This document shows positions 10,161 through 22,346 of a DNA stretch of 64,000 nt, piece by piece. Where the stretch lies: the NCBI RefSeq assembly GCF_034190915.1, contig NW_026947506.1, forward strand, positions 37,943,748 through 38,007,747, given 5' to 3'. The stretch comes from Cavia porcellus. Its lineage: Eukaryota; Chordata; Mammalia; Rodentia; Caviidae. The notes under the pieces are model-generated. The model did no database searches. It was not told the DNA's origin and saw only the letters and a program-made list of their open reading frames with translations. Numbering within the stretch: position 1 is the stretch's first letter; every line of letters starts with the position of its first letter. Position numbers and translations under genes: made by a program.

Positions 10161-10470
10161 AAACTCACCAACAAAGTTAACAATACCATCAAAGGTGGTT
10201 ACTCAGAGAGATGTAAACTCACTCACCAGGAAAACAATTCAAAGAACAGGATTAGATCTTCCTGCAGCTTGCAGAGTCACTCTCACTGGAGGTTACTAGC
10301 CTACCCCAATTGCCACAAGAATTTGGGGTCAGTCCTCTACTTGAAGGATCAGTTGATCTTATACTGGGAAAGGCTGTTCTGAATTTAAAAGGAGTAACTA
10401 TGGGCCTAGTGTGATTGATGGTAATTGTACAGATGAGATGTGCTATAACATGTAATTTTCCACAGATCAT
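10161..10470 (+). pseudogene. Class II dUTPase/protease region, left part
   Basis: Shifting between frames gives dUTPase-like sequence (..[11 protein letters not shown].., ..[14 protein letters not shown]..), the domain upstream of protease in class II viruses. It stops near 10470, where the class I LTR begins. The right-hand part resumes at 23514 with the conserved AQLVLLP end motif. The class I provirus therefore split this gene. Confidence 0.7.
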
Positions 10471-10474
10471 TCCA

Positions 10475-10898
10475 TGCCGTTTTCCTGTTCTGTATGCACT
10501 GCCCACCCCCTTTTTTTCTGTTCCTTCTTAGCTGGGTTCATGAAGATAAGTTAATGACCAGCCTTCTATCTTCACCACCCCTTTTATCATAGAAACATTC
10601 TGCACCTAGCCCTCAGCCCAACGCAGCCCAACACCCAGTTTTCTGAGATCACTGTGCCCCTGATGTCCCTTGTAAATCTCCCCAGACTCCCACCCTGTTT
10701 TGTGTATCTCCCTCTGTTTTGCAGTTTTGGCCAATAAAAGTTTTGCCCCCCCCCAACTATCCCAGCATGCAGAGGTTGTTATTCCGCACTGCTCCCTGCA
10801 TCACTGGATACCAGCTAAAATAAGGTGCTTCTTTTTCTTCAAAGACATCTTGCCTCATTTTGAACAACATTCTGGGGTCTCGTTTTTGGGGTGCAACA
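10475..10898 (+). mobile_element. Class I ERV 5' LTR
   Basis: An LTR of about 424 bases with a CCAATAAAAG polyadenylation signal (about 10730) and a T-rich R-U5 ending GGGGTGCAACA at 10898. Two bases later comes a proline-type PBS. The 5' boundary is approximate: a TG start at 10475 or 10451 is possible. The last roughly 190 bases match the truncated LTR at 23327-23513. Confidence 0.8.
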
Positions 10899-10900
10899 TT

Positions 10901-10918
10901 TGGGGGCTCATCTGGAGT
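10901..10918 (+). promoter_or_regulatory. Primer binding site, tRNA-Pro type
   Basis: TGGGGGCTCATCTGGAGT differs at about four positions from the gammaretroviral tRNA-Pro PBS and sits two bases after the LTR end, as in that group. Confidence 0.8.
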
Positions 10919-11325
10919 GGACTGAGACCATCTTGAGTCCCCTACTTTCAATTAGACCCCTTTTTGCCTTCCCTCAATCATCAGCCTTGTGACCTGCCTT
11001 GAAGGACCTCTGTAAGTACATTTTGAGACTTCCAGTCTGCATTTGACTTTGTGGGAGTGGGACGCCCTCCCAATTGGGAGCATTATTTGCTCAATTTGTC
11101 TCTTTGTAGAGAATTTGTCTCTTTGTAGGGAATATTTGTCTATTCCCATTTGGCAGATTGGATGGTTTTATGGGACTTTTTGGTCATGAAGGCATATTTT
11201 ACCATCCTCTTAGGGAACAAAAGGCCTTAGACACCGGTACTATTAAGTGTCTTGTCTGTGTGTCTGGTGTTTTCGGTGTCAGTGTCATTTGTGTCTTTTT
11301 AACTGAACATTTTTCTTCACAGGAC

Positions 11326-12870
11326 ATGGGAAAAAGAAATTCAAACACCTCCCTTGATCCCTTAATGCTTGTTCTTAATCATTTTAAGGAATTAAACAGA
11401 GAGCCCGAGGCTATAAGAGAACCAGTTCACCTGGGGTGCCTCTGAGTCTGTGTCTCACTAGAATGGTTGTGGGGGATTCCGGGTTGGCCACCTGAAGGTT
11501 CTTTTGACATGCCTCTTGAGGAGGCAGTTCGGAGATATGTCTTTGGCCCCACTTCCCACTCTGACCAAATTGTTTACATACAGGTTTGGATTGATCTCAT
11601 ATATGATTCTCCCCCTTGGATAAAGAAATATACACAGGCTTCTTTGCAACAGCCTCAGAACCCTGCACTGCTGGCGCCCTTGGAGGGAAAACCAAAACCA
11701 ACAGCGCTGGTCTTAGAGGGAGATACTGAGGAAAACTTACCCCCTCTTACCACCTGAGGAATTGATGATCCCCTCAAAATGAGGAGCTCACTTCGCCTGA
11801 GAGAACCCCTCAGGCACTTAGTCCCTTTTGAACTCAGAGCCACTACAGACCAGTCTCCCTGGATTCCTCTTGTGCCACCCCTGCCTTGCTCCCCCTCTGA
11901 GAAGTTCCCAACCCTGAGGATCCAGCTCACCCTGTTTTTACCTATGTCCCTTTCTCTACTTCTGATCTCTATAACTAGAAGGGACAAAACTCACCTTTAT
12001 CTAAGGACCCTCAGGGTCTTGTTTCCCTCATTGAATCCATGTTTTCCACTCACCAACCCACCTGGGATGACTGTCAGCAGATTTTGCAAGTTCTTTTTAC
12101 AGCCAAAGAGAGGGAGCTCATTTGGTCTTTGGGACGAAAAGCAGTTTGTGAGCCCGATGCAGCCCCTTCTTCAGACCTGGAACAGTTAAACTTTGTTTTC
12201 CCCTTGACCTGACCTGAATCCCAACACAGAGGGAGGTAAGGAGGCTCTCGAACAGTATCGCCAGTTATTCTTTGAAGCCCTTAAGGGCACCACCAGAAAA
12301 CCTACCAACTTATCCAAGGTCTCAGAGATAAGGCTAATGAATCCCCTGTGGTTTTCTGGAAAGGTTACAGGAGGTCTAGTGCATTTACACTCCCATTGAC
12401 CCAGTGGCACTGGAGAACACAAGGGCCATAAATATAGCCTTTGTGATGCAGTTGGCCCCAGATATTAAAAGAAAATTGCAGAAACTAGATGGATTTGAAG
12501 GGATGCCTCTTAGTTATTAGAAATTGCCCAGAAAGTGTTTTAGAACTGTGAAGACCCTAGAGTCCAGAAGCTGACTAAAGTATTAGAAGTTTTAAATTTT
12601 TTTGTCTTTTTCTTTTTTATCGGTACCGGGGATTGAACTTGCGACTGCCTGCTTGCAAGGCAGGTGCTTATGCCGCTGAGCTAAATCCCCAGCCCCCAAG
12701 TATTAGAAGTTTTAACTGAAAAAGTGACTAAGAGGGATGAAAAGTTCTGGCCACTTATTGATAAGAACCAGTGTGCCTATTGCAAAGAGATGGGACATTG
12801 GCAGAAAGACTGCCCCAAACTAAAAGCAAAACTAGAAAAAGAGGCAAAGGCCTTACTGTCTCGTGATTAG
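11326..12870 (+). pseudogene. Class I (gammaretrovirus-like) gag, defective
   Basis: ATG at 11326 opens MGKRNSNTS, with the glycine-2 needed for myristoylation. Matrix sequence with GWPPEGSFD and PPWIKKY follows near 11480-11640, after an in-frame stop at 11443. A proline-rich p12-like stretch and capsid relics (about 12300-12530, including YTPIDP and APDIKRKLQKL) come next. The zinc knuckle [14 protein letters not shown] is intact at 12772-12813. The frame is broken repeatedly and an ID SINE splits it at 12596. It ends in a UAG at 12868-12870, at the gag-pol junction. Confidence 0.87.
12596..12697 (-). mobile_element. ID SINE inserted in class I gag
   Basis: A full ID body in reverse orientation. 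An exact 18-base duplication, aagtattagaagttttaa, flanks it at 12578-12595 and 12698-12715. Removing it rejoins the gag sequence just upstream of the zinc knuckle, so it post-dates the provirus. Confidence 0.95.
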
Positions 12871-13380
12871 GGACATTGGGGCTCTCATGCCTCCCTGGAG
12901 CCTAGGCTAACTTTTTCTGTGGGGGACCAACCAATTGATTTCTTGGAGGATTCCAGGGCTGCCCACTTGGTCTTAACATGGCCATAGGAACCCTTATGGG
13001 GGGAAAATTAAAAGGATTAGGAGCCACTGGCATCACAAAAGTTTATCTGAAGTTCCAGGCTCAGTTAGCCCGACCAGGACAAAAGACCATTTCTCATGAA
13101 TTCCTGTGGGTCCCAGAATGCCCAGACTCCTTACTAGGTCGAGACCTCTTACGCAAATTAAAGGTTCATCTCAGTTTTGAAACAGCCACCCCAATGGTGC
13201 AAATAAATGATAGCTCACTTGAATCCCCCATTGCCACCAAGGTTCTAGCCCTATACCCTGAAGGAGAAGGACATTTGCTATTGGAAAGCCCAAAAATCCT
13301 GAATGACAATAGCCTGTTACACCAATGGATGCAAGAATTCCCTGGGGTATGGGCAGAACATAACCCTCTGGCTTGGCAAT
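12871..13380 (+). pseudogene. Class I pol: protease region
   Basis: Continues in the same frame as gag after the UAG, the arrangement used for stop-codon readthrough in gammaretroviruses. The protease active-site region reads FLEDSRAAHLVLT: the catalytic Asp is present (12949-12951), but the DTG/DSG triplet is changed to DSR, which should inactivate it. The flap and C-terminal region continue in a 134-codon frame (12978-13382), itself in a shifted frame. Confidence 0.85.
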
Positions 13381-13382
13381 AA

Positions 13383-15190
13383 ACCAAGTCCATCTGGTAT
13401 TTGAGCTTATACCACAAGCCTTTCCCATTCGACTCAAGCAATATCCCATCAACCTGAAGGCCCGCCAGGGCATTGCAAAACATATACTAAGGATGAAAGA
13501 ACATGGTATATTGAAAGCTTGTGTTTCTCCTTGGAATACCCCCCTGTTGCCAGTCCAGAAGCTGGGCACCCAGGACTACTGACCAGTTCAGGATCTCAGG
13601 GAGGTAAACAAAAGACTTGGAACCCTCCACCAAACTGTGCCTAACCCCTATACTTTGTTGAGTTTATTGAACCTGCAACGAACTTGGTACTCTGTATTAG
13701 ACCTGACAGATGCCTTCTTCACTCTGCCTATCACCCCAGTAAGTCAACCCATTTTCATTTTTGAGTGGACTGACCCCCTCACAGGGGTCTCTGAACAACT
13801 GACTTGGACACGCCTGCCTCAAGGTTTCAAAAATGCACCCACTCTTTTTGATGAGGCTCTAGCCAGAGACCTTCTGGGATACAGAGAGAATTTTCCCAAT
13901 GTGACTCTCTTGCAATATGTAGATGGCCTCTTGGTGGCTACCGACACCCATGAATATTGCATAAGTGCCACCCAGGCCTTATTAGAGGCTTTAGATAAGC
14001 TGAGCTATAAGGTCTATGTAAAGAAAGCTCAGTTGTGCCAAAAACAAGTGACCTATCTGGACTACTGATCCACGAAGGGAAACGTTCTCTCTCCCTTCAA
14101 TGGATACAGGCCATCCAGCAAATTTCCACCCATACAACTAAAAAGCAAATGAGAGAATTTCTGGGAGTGGTGGGATACTGTCAACTTTGGATTATTAACT
14201 TTGCAGAGATAGTCCGACCATTATATGATTCATTGAGAGGCGCCACACAAGACCCTCTGGAATGGACAAACTCACAGGCCTGGGCTTTCAATCACCTAAA
14301 GTTGGACCTAACCAAGGCACCAGCCCTCGTGTTCCCAAACTTGCAAAAACCCTTTTCCCTTTTTGTGGATGAAAAACAAGGAATTGCAAAAGGGGTTTTA
14401 ACACAGAGCTTAGGACCATGGCAAAGGCCTATTGCCTATCTCTCCAAAAGACTAGATAATGTGGTGGCCAGGTGGCCACCATGCCTGTGAGTGGTCACCT
14501 TGGTAGCCCTACTGGTTAAGGAGGCTCAAAAACTGACTTTTGGGCATAAACTCACAATTGTCTCCTCTCATTCACTGGAGACCCTCATTAAGGGCCCCCC
14601 TCCCCCAGACTGATGGCTGTCAAGTTCTCGAGTCTTGCACTACCAGGCATTGCTCCTGGATCAGGCTAACATCAATTTCAGGGAAACAGCTGCCCTGAAT
14701 CCAGCAACCCTGCTACCTGATGATAACCCCGCTTTGCCTCTTCATGATTGCACTGAGGTTATGGAGCACCTCACAGGACTTCGACCTGACTTGACAGATG
14801 AAGCCCTACTTGGGGTCCCCTCCTATTTTTCTGATGGGAGCAGTTATATCCATTAAGGTAAGTAGGTCACAGGAGCTGCTGTTACCACCGACTCTCAGGT
14901 TCTATGGGAACAAACTCTAGAACCTGGCACCTCAGCTCAGAAGGCCGAACTCATAGCGTTGACTGAGGCCCTAAAATTGGCAGAAGGAAAGGACATAAAC
15001 ATCTACACTGATAGCAGGTATGCATTCACCACTGCTCATGTCCATGGGGCCACTTATCAGGAATGGGGCTTACTAACTTCAGGGGCCCAAAACATCAAAA
15101 GTACCCCCAAATACTGGACTTGTTGGCTGCCATTTGGCTACCAAGAAAGGTGGCCATTATCCATTGTAAGGCCCACCAACAGGGAGAAGA
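13383..15190 (+). pseudogene. Class I pol: reverse transcriptase and RNase H
   Basis: RT starts with QYPINLKARQGI and SPWNTPLLPVQK, followed by fingers and palm sequence ([25 protein letters not shown]). The catalytic YVDD box reads YVDG (13916-13927), losing one metal-binding Asp. Connection sequence (14080-14650) is followed by RNase H (about 14820-15190), with [18 protein letters not shown] and YTDSRYAF giving its catalytic acids. In-frame stops occur, for example at 13580, 14066 and 14488. It cannot make active enzyme. Confidence 0.88.
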
Positions 15191-15489
15191 CCCCACTACA
15201 CATGGGAACAATTTGGCAGATGTCACTGCATGGGAAGCAGCCAAAAAAATCAGTGGAGATTCAGGCAGCCTTGACATTGTTGTTGATTCCACCTACCCTG
15301 TCAGAACCTGTGTACACTCAAGAGAACTTGAATATGGCAACACAACTTTAAGTGAAACCCAATATCCCAGGAGGCTGGTATCAACTGCCTGATAAACGAG
15401 TTCTCCTTCCAAAGGTTTTAGGACAGGAACTCCTCCAGCAGGCTCATGAATCAACTCATCTGGAGGATCTAAACTGGCTGCCCTATTTC
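15191..15489 (+). pseudogene. Class I pol: integrase N-terminal region, left of L1
   Basis: Linker and N-terminal integrase sequence ending in ..HESTHLEDLNWLPYF. The reading is interrupted at 15489 by the L1 and resumes at 22347, where the sequence continues as QDRFFIPQLSRL. The 12 bases ctgccctatttc are present on both sides as the L1 target-site duplication. Confidence 0.75.
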
Positions 15490-16660
15490 TTTCTTTTTTT
15501 AAAAAATTTTATTTAAAAGTAAAAAGAGAAAAAACAAATCAAAACAAAGCAGTGTAAGGGTACAAGTACTACAGAACAACAACAACAACAAACAGTAATA
15601 AATCACCAGTTAATAGATTACATATTGTCATCTAAGAGATAGTTGCTCAAGTCACAGTATCAAAGCATACAAAGTGGACATTCAAACAGTGAGACTGCAA
15701 ACAGTTGTATTCAATGATCCAACCAAAAACATTAATATGGTCAGCTATTTAACACCCCTAGACACACTTGCTGTTGTATCCTTTAGAGCACTTATTTTCC
15801 CTCTCTTTTTTACAGCAAAATTTACACATTTTGGGTTTTATTACTCCTTAGTTCTTATTACTTTTTTTGGGGGAGAGAATAAAGTCCAATATGGCAAAAC
15901 AAAGCTGTCAGTCAAAACCAAGACATAGCACATGATGTAAAAACAGAGTACAAGGTTATCAACAATGGTTATCAACAATGTCTCTTGTTTCCTTAAAAAG
16001 AATGGACTATTTCATTAGATATTATAAAGTTGAACAAAACAGTAGAGAACAAGACCAATAAAACCTAAGCATTGTAAACATTACAGGACTTCCAAAGGAG
16101 ACAATAGTCAAACCAGAATGGGCATCTTAGTGAATCTTATTGCCTTCAAAGCAGTTGCCTATACCCTCAAACTTGATACTATCATACAGAATGGAACAGA
16201 GTCTAATCAGTCAAAACAAGATCGTGGGAGTATTACAGGACTTCAAAACAAGTTAATAGGAAATGAAAAAAAGTTACTATTATATATCCTGCTAATTTAA
16301 AAAAATTTTCCCCTTAATTAAAAAAAACATAAAAAATAACTAAATAATTTTTCAATGAATAAGGGAGAGATTGAGATAAAACAGGACATAACAATATAAC
16401 AATACAGGTCAAAGCATGACTGTTTCAGCAACCTAGTGCTTCAACACCATATAACCCGACTTAATAGTAGTTACCATAGTGTCTGTCTCTTTTCTTGAAA
16501 TATTTGAATAAAACTTCATACACTATAGCTTCAAACATTTCTATATCAAGAAGCCCAGAATAAAGCCGTTCCAATTAATAAGTGAAAACTTTATAAGGCT
16601 TCAAGGCCACATAATGGGGAATCATGATTACCACATATTTTTATATATTTGAATCATTAC
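15490..16660 (-). other. L1 3'UTR
   Basis: About 1.17 kb, from the ORF2 stop to the A-rich tail. It aligns with the 3'UTRs of the two HAL1 elements (2935-4287 and 28001-29333) over most of its length, with similar block order, although the two ORF1 proteins are strongly diverged. Confidence 0.8.
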
Positions 16661-19600
16661 TTACATTAGGGAAACTATTCGGTATTCACACATGCGAGAT
16701 TGATTTATTTCACTTATGAGTATGGTCTCAAGCTGCGCCCATTTATTGATAAATATCTCAATGTGATCCTTCTTTATAGCTGAAAAATACTCCATTGTGT
16801 AGAAATACCACAACTTTTTTATCCGTTCCTCAGTTGATGGACACTTGGGTTGTTTCCAAGATCTGGCGATTACAAATTGTGCTGCTATAAACATAGGTGC
16901 ACATACATCACTGTGGTATGATGCTTTCAGTTCTTCTGGGAATATGCCTAGAAGTGGAATAGCTGGAATAAATGGGACTTCCAACCCCAGCTTTTTGAGA
17001 AATCTCCAGACTGACCTCCACAAAGGTTGCACCAGTCTATACTCCCACCAACAGTGTAGGAGAGTTCCTTTTTCCCCACAGCCTCTCCAGCATTTGTTGT
17101 TGTTGGTTTTCTTGATCCTGGCCATTCTTTCAGGAGTGAGATGGTATCTCAGTGTGGTTTTAATTTGCATTTCTCTAATGACCAATGATGATGAACATTT
17201 TTTCATGTATTTATTTGCCATTTGCATTTCTTCATCTGAGAAGTGCGTATTCATCTCAGATGCCCATTTTTGGATTGGATCTTTGAATTTTGGGGATCTG
17301 AGTTTTTAAAATTCTTTATATGTTTTGAACAAGAGTCCCTTGTCTGAGAGAGAGTTCACTAAAATCTTTTCCCAGTTTGTGGGTTTTCTTTTCACTATGC
17401 TGGAGATTTCTTTTGACATGCAGAAACTTTTTAATAAGAAGTGGTCCCAGTTATTGATTCTGGGAAGTATTTCCTGTGCGGTTTGAGTCCTGTTCATTAA
17501 TTCTCTACCTACTTCTATGTCTTCAAGGTTTCTACCCCATTTTTCTTCCAATAGATTTAGTGTTTCTGTTTTAATATTCAGATCTTTGACCCATTTAGAT
17601 TTTAATTTAGTACATGGTGATAGACATGGGTCTAGCTTTAGTTTTCAGCAAATGGAGAGCCAGTTTTTCCAGCACCATTTATTAAAGAGACTGTCGTTCT
17701 TCCAGTGAACCTGCTTGGCTCCTTTATCAAAGATAAGGTGGTTGAGTGTGTTTGTAGTTGTGGTTGTATCTTCTAATCTATTCCATTGATCTTCGGCTCT
17801 GTTTTGATTCCAATACCATGTTGATTTTACTATTGTTGCTTTGTAGTATAACTTCAAGTCAGGGATTGTGATGCCTCCTGCTTTGTCTTTGCTGCTTAGA
17901 ATTGCCTTTGCTATTCTAGGTCTCTTCTGGTTCCAGATGAAATTTACGAGTGATTTCTCTAGATCTATAAGGTATGTTGATGGTTTTTTTTTTTATCGGG
18001 ATTGCATTGAATCTGTATAACAGTTTTGGGAGAATGGCCATTTTCACAATGTTTGTTCTTCCTATCCATGAACAAGAGATGTCTTTCCATTTTCTGAGAT
18101 CATATTCAATTTCTTTTTTCAGTGTATTATAATTTTCACTGTATAAATCTTTCACTTCTTTTGTAAAATTAATGCCTAAATATTTCATTTTTTTGCTTGC
18201 TAATGTGAATAGTCCAGTTTCTCTTATTTCCCTCTCTGTGATTTTGTTGTTTGTGTATAGGAATGCTATTGATTTCTGAGTATTGATTTTGTATCCAGCC
18301 ACATTAGTGAATCCATTTATTGTATCTAAGAGTCTTTCCATGGATTTTACGGGGTGTTCTATGTAGCGTATCATATCATCTGTAAACAATGATAATTTAA
18401 GTTCTTCTTTTCCTATCTTTACCCCTTTTATTTCTCTCTCTTGCTTAATTGCTCTGGCTAGTACTACCAGTACTATATTAAATAGGAGTGGTGATAAAGG
18501 ACATCCTTGTCTTGTGCCTGATTTTAAAGTAAAGGCTTTCAATTTTTGGCCATTTAGTATGATGCTGGCTGTTGGTTTGTCATAAATGGCCTTTATTATA
18601 TTGAGGTAAAGACCATCTATTCCAATTTTATGTAAAGTTCTTATCATGAATAAATGTTGGACCATGTCGATGGCTTTTCCCGCATCTATAGGAAATGATC
18701 ATGTGATTCTTATTTTTGGCTTTATTGATATGGTGGATTACATTTATTGATTTACGTATGTTGAACCATCCTTGCACTCCTGGGATGAATCCCACTTGGT
18801 CATGGTGTATAATCTTCTTGATGATTTGCTGGATCCTATTTGCCAATATTTTATTGAGGATTTTTGCATCTGTGTTCATTAGGGAGATCGGTCTATAGTT
18901 CTCTTTTATAGTTGGGTCTTTCTCAGGTCTTGGTACTAGAGTTATATTTGCTTCCAGGAATGACTTAGGAAGGATTTCTTCCCTTTCAATTTCATTGAAT
19001 AGTTTGAGGAGTGTCGGCATTAGGTCTTCTTTGCATTTCTTGTAGAATTCTGCAGTGAATCCATCTGGGCCTGGGCTCTTCTTTGTAGGTAAGGACTTAA
19101 TTACATTTTCAATTTCATTAGCAGAGATTGGGTTATTCAACAATTTTACATCCTCTTGAACTAGCTTTGGTACTTCATATGTTTATAAGAATCTGTCTAT
19201 TTCTTCTGTGTTAACAAACTTTTGAGAGTAGAGGTTTTCAAAATAGGTGTTGATGATCTTCTGTATTTCTATTGGGTCTATAGTGATTTCACCTTTCTCA
19301 TTTCTTATTGCATGAATTTGAGCTTTTTTCCCCTTTTTTAAAAAAGGTTGGCTAGGGGCTTATCTATTTTATTTATTCTTTCAAAGAACCAACTCTTTGA
19401 TTCATTGATTCTTTGGATTGTTTTCTTAGTCTCTATTGCATTGATTTCTGCTCTGATTTTTATAATTTCCTCTCTTCTTTTGGCTTTGGGCTTGACTTGC
19501 TCTTCTTTTTCTAGCTGTTTGAGGTGTAGCATCAAGTTATTTATTTGTATTTGTTCTGTTTTCCTGATGTGGGAACTCAGTGCAATAAATTTTCCTCTCA

Positions 19601-20503
19601 GGACGGCTTTCATTGCATCCCACAAATTCCGGTATGTTGTATCTGCATTTTCATTTTCTTTTAGGTATTGTTTAATTTCTTCTTTAATTTCTTCTGTGAC
19701 CCACTGATTACTCAAGAGTGTGTTATTCAGTTTCCATGTGTTTGTGGGATTTTTGCAGTATCTTTTATCATTAATTTCTAATTTCAGAGCGCTATGATCC
19801 GATAACATGCAAGGGATGATTTCAACTGTTTTGCATTTGTTTAAATATGTTCTGTGAGCTAATATATGGTCTATTTTAGAGAATGATCCATGTACTGCTG
19901 AGAAGAATGTGTATTCTGATGTTGTTGGGTGGAACATTCTGTATGTGTCTATCAAATCCATTTGTTTGCAGGTGTGATTCAGTTCTGTTATTTCTTTGCT
20001 CATTTTCTGTCTGGTATATCTGTCCCTTGGTGTCAATGGCGTATTAAGGTCTCCTGTTACAATTGTGTTACTGATAATTTGAGTTTCCATTTCTGTGCAT
20101 AGTTGTTTTATATAACTGGGTGCTCTGGAGTTTGGTGCATATATATTTAAGATAGTTTTCTCTTCCTCTTGGCGTTTTCCCCTTACGAGTATGTAGTGAC
20201 CTTCTTTGTCCTTTATGGTCATTGTTGTTTTAAAGTCATGTTGTCTGCAAACAGTATGGCTACTCCTGCTTTTTCTTGGATTCCTGTTGCCTGAAGTATT
20301 GTATTTCACCCTTTGACTTTCAGTCTGTGAGTATCCTTCTGGGTTAGATGGGTTTCCTGTAGACAGCATATCGTTGGATTTTGTTTCTTGATCCATTCTG
20401 CTAGTCTCTTTCTTTTGATTGGTGCATTGAGACCATTTACATTAATGGTTATTACTGTTAAATGCTGGTTTATTGTAGGAATGTTATCTCTCTGCTGTTG
20501 CAT
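16661..20503 (-). pseudogene. L1 ORF2 (endonuclease-reverse transcriptase), defective
   Basis: Spans about 1,280 codons in several frames. The endonuclease N-terminus (20503-20306) has TINVNGLN and CLQETHL. Later endonuclease motifs VTGDLN and [11 protein letters not shown] sit in the 352-codon frame 19338-20396. RT lies in 18628-19143 ([13 protein letters not shown]) and 17916-18665, where the catalytic FADD box reads FTDD (18375-18386). The C-terminal Cys domain in 16661-17254 begins [17 protein letters not shown], but the usual next Cys is Tyr. Frameshifts and stops near 20300-20390, 19187, 17900, 17600 and 17280 inactivate it. Confidence 0.92.
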
Positions 20504-20522
20504 CTTTATCTTTCTGTTCTGT

Positions 20523-21580
20523 TTAATTATTTGCTTTGCTTAGTGGTTTTTTCCTTTGTGTATCTAAACTGTCTTTCAATATTTTTTGCAGGGTTGGTTT
20601 GGTGTTCATGAAGTTCTTCAGCTGTTCTTTGTCATGGAAGTATCGCATTTCACCATCAATTTTGAATGATAGTCTTGCAGGATACATCAGTCTAGGTTGG
20701 AAATCATTTTGCTTTAGGATCTGGAATACTTCACTCCATGTTCTTCTTGACTTTATTGTTTGTGCTGAGAAGTCTGCTGTGATTCTGATAGGTTTTCCTT
20801 TATAAGTGATCTGTTTTTTCTCTCTGACAGCTTTTAATAATCTATTCTTGTGTTGGATTTCTGGGATGGTGATTATTATATGTCTGGGTGTAGTTTTATT
20901 TTGGTTATGACTATTTGGAGTTCTGTGTGCTTCACTGATCCTGATGTCAGTTTCTGATTTCATGCTTGGGAAATTTTCAGCTATTACTTCTCTAAATATC
21001 CTCTTGACATCCTTTATGTTGTCTCCTTCTTTTTCATTAATCCCTATCATTCTTATGTTATTTTTCTTTGCATCGCCTTGTAGTTGTTGAATTGTTGTTT
21101 CCTGATTCCTTGTTATTTTTTAAAGATCTTTCCTTTCCTGTTCACTAGCTGCAATCCTGTCTTCAAGGTCTGAAATTCTATCTTAGCTTTCATTAAGTGA
21201 AAGCGGTTTTTACAACTTTCAGGGGAGTTTTTTATTTCCTGTATATCTCTGTGCATCTGCATTATGTATTTTGTTTGTTTCTTATATTGCTCATCTAGGG
21301 ATTCTATCTTTTTGTTTAGTTCCTCCAATTTTTTAACTATGTTTTCTTTAGATATATTCAGAATCTCTTTCATTTCTTTTATCATTTCTTCTTTTACCTG
21401 GAAGATTATTTCAAGTTTGAATTTCTTTAAAGCTTCCTGGAGTTGCTGGTTAATTTCAGTAGCTATTGTGTCCAATATTTGAGGTGAATGGCATATATTT
21501 TCTTCTATATACATTGCTCCTAGGGTTTCTTGAGATGGGCTGGAGGTTTGAGGTTGTAATTTGGTCTTTCATTTTGTCAT
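20523..21580 (-). pseudogene. L1 ORF1, defective
   Basis: The start ATG is at 21578-21580, but the fourth codon is TGA (21569-21571). The next Met (21512-21514) opens 133 codons of coiled coil, ending at a frameshift near 21115. The RRM-like and C-terminal domains follow in the 175-codon frame 20523-21050 (TTPRHIIITIPE, YPARLSFKIDG). The ORF1 stop is about 20 bases from the ORF2 start, the usual compact L1 spacing. Confidence 0.9.
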
Positions 21581-22334
21581 TTTCCTATATTTCTGTGTTT
21601 CAAGTGTTATTTGAAAGCTTCCTCAGCGTCTGTTGGAAATCCCCTTCTATGTTTGCAGCTGCTGAGACTCTGGCACCCCGTTACCCCAAGCCACTGGGCC
21701 TGTAGAACCAATGGCCCTCTTTTGCCTGTTTAGAACTCCGTAGTTCCAGATAAGCTGGGCTTCAGGGACACTGTGCACCCACCTGCTTGTTGGAAGCTCC
21801 ACAGCTCTCCAAGTGCAGCCGGGATGGGGAGGCGGATGTAGACACCTCAAACCCACCTCTCCACTTTACTGCACCCAGAAGCCTGGAGGGACCCGAATAG
21901 TCCAGCTTTGGGCAGAGTGTTCTGAGCACTCACCACAGGCTGTGGGGCCTCTGGAACCTGCGATGTTCCCCTGCCCGCTGAGATATCCACAGTCCTCCAG
22001 ATACACAGGGAGGCGGATGCAGGTGCCCCAGATCTGCCTAGCCCCTCCTCTGCACACTGATGGTGAGGCGTGGGAGTCCCAAACAGGCTCGGCTCCAGGG
22101 ATAGCGTGCACCCGCCTACTTGTTGGAAGTTCCACAGTTCTCCAAGTGCAGCCAGGATGGGGAGGCGGATGCAGAGGCCTCAAACCCACTTCTTCACTTC
22201 ACTGCACCCGGAAGCCTGGAGGGTCCCGAACAGTCTGGGCTTTGGGCAGAGTGAACTGAGCACTCACCACATGCCGCGGGGCCTCTAGAACCTGCGATGC
22301 TCCCCTGCCTGCTGAGACATCCACAGTCCTCTGA
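21581..22334 (-). promoter_or_regulatory. L1 5'UTR with about two promoter monomers
   Basis: GC-rich repeats with period about 330 bases. The block 'ggatggggaggcggatg' recurs at about 21822 and 22156, and 'gcacccagaagcctggaggg' and its variant at about 21870 and 22204. Tandem monomers driving transcription are a rodent L1 hallmark. The outer monomer is partial. Related monomers occur at 41.13-41.76 and 42.86-43.88 kb. Confidence 0.85.
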
Positions 22335-22346
22335 CTGCCCTATTTC

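Larger units (their letters stand above)
15490..22334 (-). mobile_element. Full-length L1 (LINE-1) with promoter monomers, inserted in class I integrase
   Basis: 6.85 kb on the minus strand, from an A-rich tail at about 15494-15530 to promoter monomers ending at 22334. Order (5' to 3'): 5'UTR 22334-21581, ORF1 21580-20523, ORF2 20503-16661, 3'UTR 16660-15490. The duplication ctgccctatttc flanks it (15478-15489 and 22335-22346). Both ORFs carry stops and frameshifts, so it is inactive. It is the only element in the window with all L1 parts in order. Confidence 0.93.
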
